Source: Fictibacillus nanhaiensis (GTDB lineage: Bacteria > Bacillota > Bacilli > Bacillales > Fictibacillaceae). Taken from it: a stretch of DNA of 64,000 bases. Below, piece by piece: positions 59,608-64,000 of the stretch (position 1 is the stretch's first letter; each line of letters opens with the position of its first letter). Below the pieces are notes generated by a model. That model was not told where the DNA came from. It did not search any database and worked only from the letters and a program-made list of their open reading frames with translations. The position numbers and the translations under genes were made by a program. Where the stretch lies: positions 62,001 through 126,000 of the forward strand of contig JAEACG010000002.1 in NCBI GenBank assembly GCA_016401345.1, in the 5' to 3' direction.

Positions 59608-60765
59608 CTACGCAATGATCGTTTTATTTTTATTTTTCGTATAAATAACTTCTTCATACTGCATTAAAAGGTTCCCGAAAATAGCTGACCAAGATTGAGT
59701 CATCGCATAATTTCTTGCTTTTCGTTTCATAGAGCCTAAGAGCATAGGATCTTCCATAATAGAAACGATATTTTGTCTGAATGAGTCAGCTTCTCTAGCT
59801 TTGCAGATTCTACCCGTTACACCGTCTTGAACAATTTCAGCTACTCCGCCAGAATCAGACACGATAGCAGGTAATCCAGAGGCAGCTGCTTCTAAAACAA
59901 CATTGCCGAACGTCTCTGTAGAAGAAGGGAAGACGAAAAGGTCGGCTGAAGCATAAACCCGCGCAAGATCTTCTCCAGATAGATAGCCTGCACATGTTAC
60001 ATTGCTATATTCAGTTTCCCACTGTTCGACATCACGTCGACTTGGTCCGTCACCCACAATCAGCCAATGAACATTCTCGCTCAAAGGGGATGGCAGCTTA
60101 TCTATCATTTCTTTGAGGATGTTTAGATCCTTTTCAGGTGCTAGTCTTCCCACGAACAAGAAGATATACTTCTGTGTGATCTTATATTCTTCACGAACAT
60201 GGAAATCTCGATTTTGAGGTGTGAACATCATACAGTCAACTCCTCTGGACCATATTTCAATAGAAGTAAAGCTTTTTGTGTATAAAATCTTCCGTGTTTC
60301 TTCACTTGGAACAAAGATCTTTTCAAAAGGTTTATGAAACCATTGCAGATAACGCCAGAGCAAGGGGGATAAGAAATCTAGATGGTAGTAAGCAAGGTAG
60401 CGGTCAAAATGTGTATGATAGGAGGCAACCATTGGAATGCTTTCTTTTTTACCGTATCTCATTCCGAACAGACCAATATTAAAAGGAGTCGCTATATGGA
60501 GGAGATCAGGTTTAAATGTATTCAGTTCATCGTTCAAGGCTTTAAACTGAGGTATGGCAAGCCTGCACTCTGGATATAGAAAGAGTGGCAGGCTTTTCAT
60601 GGCATAATACTGTTTGCCCTCTGTTTCTTGAACATCTTCAAATGAAGGCATGATAACTTTATAATCAACTCCATTGGTTTCTAGGTAACTCGTAAATCTT
60701 TTTAACGTACGAGCAACTCCGTTAATTTGTGGGTGGAACGTATCAGAAAAAAGAGCAAGCTTCAT
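59608..60765 (-). CDS. GT4-family glycosyltransferase
   Basis: 385 residues with two Rossmann lobes (GT-B). N-terminal SDTFHPQINGVARTL is the acceptor-side Gly-rich loop; FVGRLAPEKDL and the donor motif FPSSTETFGNVVLEAAASGLP with its E-x7-E spacing are clear. It resembles MgtA/SqdX mannosyl- or sulfoquinovosyl-type lipid glycosyltransferases; the acceptor (lipid or wall polymer) is not known. The next gene (15 bp) codes a PAP2 phosphatase upstream in the same direction, so a lipid link is plausible. The ATG follows AAAAGGAGATGAAGAA. Confidence 0.85.
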   Translation of the reverse strand: MKLALFSDTFHPQINGVARTLKRFTSYLETNGVDYKVIMPSFEDVQETEGKQYYAMKSLPLFLYPECRLAIPQFKALNDELNTFKPDLLHIATPFNIGLFGMRYGKKESIPMVASYHTHFDRYLAYYHLDFLSPLLWRYLQWFHKPFEKIFVPSEETRKILYTKSFTSIEIWSRGVDCMMFTPQNRDFHVREEYKITQKYIFLFVGRLAPEKDLNILKEMIDKLPSPLSENVHWLIVGDGPSRRDVEQWETEYSNVTCAGYLSGEDLARVYASADLFVFPSSTETFGNVVLEAAASGLPAIVSDSGGVAEIVQDGVTGRICKAREADSFRQNIVSIMEDPMLLGSMKRKARNYAMTQSWSAIFGNLLMQYEEVIYTKNKNKTIIA

Positions 60766-60780
60766 TTCTTCATCTCCTTT

Positions 60781-61332
60781 TTATAAGAAATAAGGCAAGA
60801 CAAAGCTATTAACTAAGAACAAAGAAAAGAAGCTGGAGCTGATGCCTAGAATCATTCCTGCAAGTACATCAGATGGATAGTGAAGACCTAGATACATACG
60901 GGAGACGGCCACTAAAAGAGCGGCGACTAATAAAAATATACCGATAAACGGATTCAATAGTATTAAAGGCGTTACGATTGAAAATACAGCTGTTGTATGA
61001 CCGGATGGAAAAGAATGATCTTTTAATGGGTTATCGCCGATGTTTGTATCTGGAAGGCTTAAATACGGTCTCTTTCTCGGGTACATTTTCTTAGAAATCG
61101 CAACAGGAATGTGGCTGATCAATAATGACAGCATACAAACAATTCCCCAAGACTTTAAATGCATAGGGAGAAATAACAGAAGCAGAATACTTGTTGAGAT
61201 AGTAGCTGTTGCACCACCAAGATGCGTCCACAAGTGAAAAAAATGATCCATTGAATTTCTGTGTAATCTTCCATTAATCAGGCGGAAAAATGTACACTCT
61301 TTTTCATAAAGCCAGTCGATTACTTTTGTCAT
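60781..61332 (-). CDS. PAP2-family membrane phosphatase
   Basis: 183 residues, about five TM helices. The three PAP2 motifs are present: KKMYPRKRP (K-x6-RP), PSGHTTAVFS and SRMYLGLHYPSDVLAG. It removes phosphate from a lipid such as undecaprenyl pyrophosphate or phosphatidylglycerol phosphate at the outer membrane face. ATG 61332 follows AAGGGGGATATTC. It precedes the glycosyltransferase gene in one likely operon. Confidence 0.85.
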   Translation of the reverse strand: MTKVIDWLYEKECTFFRLINGRLHRNSMDHFFHLWTHLGGATATISTSILLLLFLPMHLKSWGIVCMLSLLISHIPVAISKKMYPRKRPYLSLPDTNIGDNPLKDHSFPSGHTTAVFSIVTPLILLNPFIGIFLLVAALLVAVSRMYLGLHYPSDVLAGMILGISSSFFSLFLVNSFVLPYFL

Positions 61333-61452
61333 GAATATCCCCCTTACCATTCATATTTTGTTTGATACTATAATAATAAAATACAATTGTAAGGGGAACA
61401 TGAAGACAGTATGAAATTATTATAAAAAAACCATCCTGCATGTGCAGAATGG

Positions 61453-62022
61453 TTAGAAATATATTTTCCTGTCACGTTCTTCTTTTAAGATTTCAACTGC
61501 CTCACGGAATCGTTGAGAGTGGATAATCTCCCTTTCTCTTAGGAACCGAAGAGAGTCATTAAGGTCAGGGTCATCTGACATATTGATGATCCATTGATAG
61601 GTAGCTCGTGCTTTTTCTTCCGCTGCAATATCTTCATATAAATCAGCTATCGGATCGCCTTTTGCAGCTATGTAGCTTGCAGTAAACGGTACACCCGCTG
61701 CATTATGGTAAAATAATGCGCTGTCGTGATTTACATAGTGGTCTGCGATGCCAGCGGCTTTTAGTTGCTCTGGTGTGGCGTCCTTTGTCAGCTTGTAGAT
61801 CATGGTTGCGATCATCTCGAGATGCGCGAACTCCTCTGTACCTATATCTGTAAGAAGTCCTATCACTTTGTCTGGAATTGTATAACGCTGATTTAAATAC
61901 CGAAGAGCCGCTGCGAGTTCTCCATCTGCACCTCCATATTGTTCGATCAAGTATTTGGCAAGTGTCGGATTACATGAAGTGACTTTAACGGGATATTGCA
62001 GTTTTTTTTCATACACCCACAT
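61453..62022 (-). CDS. cotJC: Spore coat protein CotJC (manganese-catalase type)
   Basis: 189 residues of the Mn-catalase family: GTEEFAHLEM and AAEEKARATYQWI hold the likely metal ligands Glu and His. It begins MWVYEKKLQYPVKV as in B. subtilis CotJC. Last gene of cotJABC, a sigma-E-controlled spore operon in B. subtilis. The ATG follows AAAGGAGGTTCATTTAA. Confidence 0.93.
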   Translation of the reverse strand: MWVYEKKLQYPVKVTSCNPTLAKYLIEQYGGADGELAAALRYLNQRYTIPDKVIGLLTDIGTEEFAHLEMIATMIYKLTKDATPEQLKAAGIADHYVNHDSALFYHNAAGVPFTASYIAAKGDPIADLYEDIAAEEKARATYQWIINMSDDPDLNDSLRFLREREIIHSQRFREAVEILKEERDRKIYF

Positions 62023-62043
62023 TTAAATGAACCTCCTTTCGCT

Positions 62044-62307
62044 TTATAACTGCCACGGCCATGGTCCGTCACTCCAATTCCATGGCATACCTGAATAACT
62101 GTTTCCGTATTGCTGGAGAGGACCATATTTTGATTCAATGGCTCTTTTGATCTGTTTTCTTTGTTTTGCGAACTGATTAAACTGTTGGACTGCAGATTCA
62201 TCTTGTGGGTGTGTATCGAGATATAAAGTAAGTTCCACAAGAACAAAATCAACTGCTTGCAGTTCTTCCATCCACTGATAGAACTCTTCAGGTAAGGTTG
62301 ATGGCAC
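62044..62307 (-). CDS. cotJB: Spore coat protein CotJB
   Basis: 87 residues: EFYQWMEELQAVDFVLVELTLYLDTHPQDESAV is diagnostic of CotJB; the tail is Trp/Pro/Gly-rich (MPWNWSDGPWPWQL). It assists the assembly of CotJA and CotJC in the inner spore coat. It is separated from cotJA by five bases and from cotJC by 21. Start ATG follows AGGAGGTAATCTTCG. Confidence 0.92.
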   Translation of the reverse strand: MPSTLPEEFYQWMEELQAVDFVLVELTLYLDTHPQDESAVQQFNQFAKQRKQIKRAIESKYGPLQQYGNSYSGMPWNWSDGPWPWQL

Positions 62308-62312
62308 GAAGA

Positions 62313-62531
62313 TTACCTCCTTCTTTCATAGGGATTTTCATAATAATCATAAAATGCTGGCCATAATGTGCCTTTTTGGAGTGCTTCTTTTGGTGAGTAT
62401 TGTGGCAGGTTATATGGTTGGAATCCCATATATAGATTAGGAGGAGTAGAGTAATATTTTTTTCCGATCGGAGGGCACGGATCGTAAGGGCTATGATAAG
62501 GAACATAAGACTTTTGGTTAGATGGACGCAT
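62313..62531 (-). CDS. cotJA: Spore coat protein CotJA
   Basis: 72 residues, Tyr/Pro-rich, with PPNLYMGFQPYNLPQYSPKEA and ALQKGTLWPAFYDYYENP, the CotJA signature. ATG 62531 follows GAAAGGAAGTTGTCTT. First gene of the coat operon. A sigma-E promoter should lie upstream; I cannot place it clearly. Confidence 0.9.
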   Translation of the reverse strand: MRPSNQKSYVPYHSPYDPCPPIGKKYYSTPPNLYMGFQPYNLPQYSPKEALQKGTLWPAFYDYYENPYERRR

Positions 62532-62670
62532 AAGACAACTTCCTTTCATATTGTTAACTTTTATTATAAGTATTCAAAAGGAAGGCAGTTTCAGTACGAA
62601 TTCATCTCAAATTGTTTGTTTCTATGTTAAAATTATGGGCAAAACATACAGAGAGGTGAGGTGGAAGTAC

Positions 62671-63042
62671 ATGTATGCAGGAATACATCATGTATCCTTA
62701 CTTGTAACAAATCTAAAAGAATCCCTTTATTTTTATGAGGGAATTCTCGGTTTCAAGCAAAATAAAAAACGCCCGCAGTTTGATTTTCCAGGCGTTTGGT
62801 ATGATATCGGTGACACACAGCTTCATTTGATCGTTCATCCTAAAGGTAAGGCTAGAAGAAATACGACTGAGATTGATAGCAGAGACGGTCATTTTGCGAT
62901 AAGAGTTACCGACATGGACAAGCTAATAAAAACATTAGATGTTCATAACGTTCCTTATGTTAACAAACCAACAAACAAAACAGAGTGGCATCAAGTTTTT
63001 GTGAGTGATCCAGATGGTAACCTAATCGAGTTTAACGTTTAG
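62671..63042 (+). CDS. VOC-family (glyoxalase-like) protein
   Basis: 123 residues forming two beta-alpha-beta-beta-beta units of the vicinal oxygen chelate fold. GIHHVSLLVTNLKESLYFYE starts the first unit; HFAIRVTDMDKLI and FVSDPDGNLIEFNV mark the second, with likely metal ligands His7, His60-region and Glu near the end. It could be a glyoxalase, dioxygenase or fosfomycin-resistance type enzyme; no specific role is indicated. ATG 62671 follows AGGTGAGGTGGAAGTAC. The last 11 bp overlap ytoA, which is convergent. Confidence 0.8.
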   Translation: MYAGIHHVSLLVTNLKESLYFYEGILGFKQNKKRPQFDFPGVWYDIGDTQLHLIVHPKGKARRNTTEIDSRDGHFAIRVTDMDKLIKTLDVHNVPYVNKPTNKTEWHQVFVSDPDGNLIEFNV

Positions 63043-63553
63043 GCTGCAAGGACTTATAATACTGACCTTTCTCGTAATATTCACGGCGAATGCGGTTCAT
63101 GTCCGTGATATCTTCTTCTGTTAATTCTCTGATCACCTTAGCAGGCCGACCGAAAGCTAACGTATTAGGTGGTATCTTTTTTCCAGGAGGAACAAGACTT
63201 CCTGCGCCTATAAAAGCTCCTTGTCCGATGTGAGCTCCATCGAGCACGAGTGAACCCATTCCGATCAATGCGTTCTCTTCAACGACACAACTATGTAAAA
63301 TCACGCTATGTCCAACTGTAACGCCATCTTTTAAATGAAGAGGGCGGTTCGGGCTTTGATGAAGAACGGAATTATCTTGAACATTTACATAGTTTCCAAT
63401 GATAGTCGGGGAAACATCTCCTCGTATGGATGTGTTAAACCATACAGAAGAATATTCGCCAATCTGAACATCACCCGTAATGGTGACATAGTCTGCAATA
63501 AAGGCAGTTTCTGAAATCTTAGGTTGTTTATCTCCAAATGGATAGATCATCAT
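63032..63553 (-). CDS. ytoA: Gamma-carbonic-anhydrase-like hexapeptide protein YtoA
   Basis: 173 residues folding as a left-handed beta helix with hexapeptide repeats (ITGDVQIGEYSSVWF, IIGNYVNVQDNSVLHQ). The three His expected for a zinc site of gamma carbonic anhydrases are present: VLHQS and GHSVILH. B. subtilis YtoA has 171 residues. The enzyme activity of this branch is not established. ATG at 63553 follows ATAGGAGTGTATA. Confidence 0.88.
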   Translation of the reverse strand: MMIYPFGDKQPKISETAFIADYVTITGDVQIGEYSSVWFNTSIRGDVSPTIIGNYVNVQDNSVLHQSPNRPLHLKDGVTVGHSVILHSCVVEENALIGMGSLVLDGAHIGQGAFIGAGSLVPPGKKIPPNTLAFGRPAKVIRELTEEDITDMNRIRREYYEKGQYYKSLQPKR

Positions 63554-63634
63554 TATACACTCCTATTATCAATATTTATCTATCTACAGTTTAGCAAATC
63601 ATCAAGTCTTATGAATAGAGAAGAAGGTGGAGAA

Positions 63635-64000
63635 ATGTGGACGTGGAAAACAAAAAAGGATGCGATCGGAACAATCGTTGTCGTACATGGTGCAAATGAA
63701 CATCATGGCAGGTATGATTGGGTCATCAAGCAACTGAACGAAGCGGGCTTGCATTGTGTTTCAGGCGATCTTCCTGGTCAAGGTACGACAACGAGAAGAA
63801 GAGGACATATTGATGCATTCGACGATTATATCCAAACCATAGAAAAATGGTATCTAGAAGCCGAGAAATTTGGCCTTCCCGTATATATCTTAGGACATAG
63901 CATGGGTGGATTAGCTGTGATCAGAACCTTGATGGAGAAAAGGCTAAGTGTAAAAGCGGTTATCTTATCCTCTCCGTGTTTAGGATTGGTTCATTACCCA
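63635..64000 (+). CDS. ytpA: Alpha/beta hydrolase YtpA, N-terminal part (runs off the window)
   Basis: The first 122 residues are seen. HGANEHHGRYDWV is the oxyanion region, DLPGQGTTTRRRGHI follows, and GHSMGG contains the catalytic Ser. It closely resembles B. subtilis YtpA, a monoglyceride-lipase-like phospholipase that makes the lysophospholipid antibiotic bacilysocin. ATG 63635 follows AAGGTGGAGAA. The Asp and His of the triad would be beyond position 64000. Confidence 0.88.
   Translation, partial: MWTWKTKKDAIGTIVVVHGANEHHGRYDWVIKQLNEAGLHCVSGDLPGQGTTTRRRGHIDAFDDYIQTIEKWYLEAEKFGLPVYILGHSMGGLAVIRTLMEKRLSVKAVILSSPCLGLVHYP

Overview
The window is chromosomal DNA of a low-GC, endospore-forming member of the Bacillaceae. 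Most genes match Bacillus subtilis yug-, nag/ybb- and ytk/ytl/ytm-type genes in sequence and size, strong AGGAGG ribosome sites are common, and spore genes (cotJABC, a YjcZ-like peptide) are present. A Fictibacillus-like genus is my guess from the overall flavour, not a proven assignment. No prophage, IS element or CRISPR array is seen. TTG start codons are unusually frequent.

Layout. 1-7.3 kb: end of a fumarase/aspartase-type lyase, asnB, yugI, yuzA, yugJ, pgi, yugN and the K+ channel gene yugO. 7.3-9.5 kb: an RsgI-type anti-sigma factor coupled to a protein that is only the C-terminal domain of sigma-I. 9.5-25.6 kb: small unknown genes, a flavin reductase, an orphan PAS histidine kinase, a polar amino acid ABC transporter, transporters (EamA, FNT, UMF1-type MFS), a secreted M14 carboxypeptidase, a phosphodiesterase-type hydrolase, and a Na+/solute symporter with a 41-residue partner under a predicted CcpA site. 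A tRNA-Ala(GGC) lies at 25.7 kb.

26-37 kb is a cell-wall sugar recovery locus: nagZ, namZ, nagA, nagB, nagR, murP, mupG, murQ, nagP. Secreted NagZ and NamZ would release GlcNAc and MurNAc from wall fragments. NagP and MurP would import and phosphorylate them. MupG, MurQ, NagA and NagB would carry the products to fructose-6-phosphate. Two near-identical NagR/DasR-type operators and two cre-like sites suggest control by NagR and CcpA.

37-51 kb: small and hypothetical genes, an exonuclease, a TrkA-C membrane protein, an SGNH hydrolase, a Fur-box-controlled ferric iron ABC transporter, a c-di-AMP (ydaO-type) riboswitch before a dicarboxylate/amino acid symporter, a 3-methyladenine glycosylase, a Fur-regulated basic protein, and a c-di-GMP-I riboswitch before a 61-residue membrane protein. 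51.8-64 kb: ytkD, ytlD-ytlC-ytlA, ytmA, pckA, an S-box (SAM) riboswitch with metK, a glycosyltransferase, a PAP2 phosphatase, cotJABC, a VOC protein, ytoA and the start of ytpA.

Functions come from recognised motifs and remembered family sequences; no database search was run. The most unusual items are the sigma-I C-domain/RsgI pair, the c-di-GMP riboswitch with its tiny membrane protein, the c-di-AMP riboswitch on an amino acid symporter, the merged GlcNAc/MurNAc locus, and a membrane protein joining a TrkH/KtrB-like half-pore segment to a TrkA-C domain.
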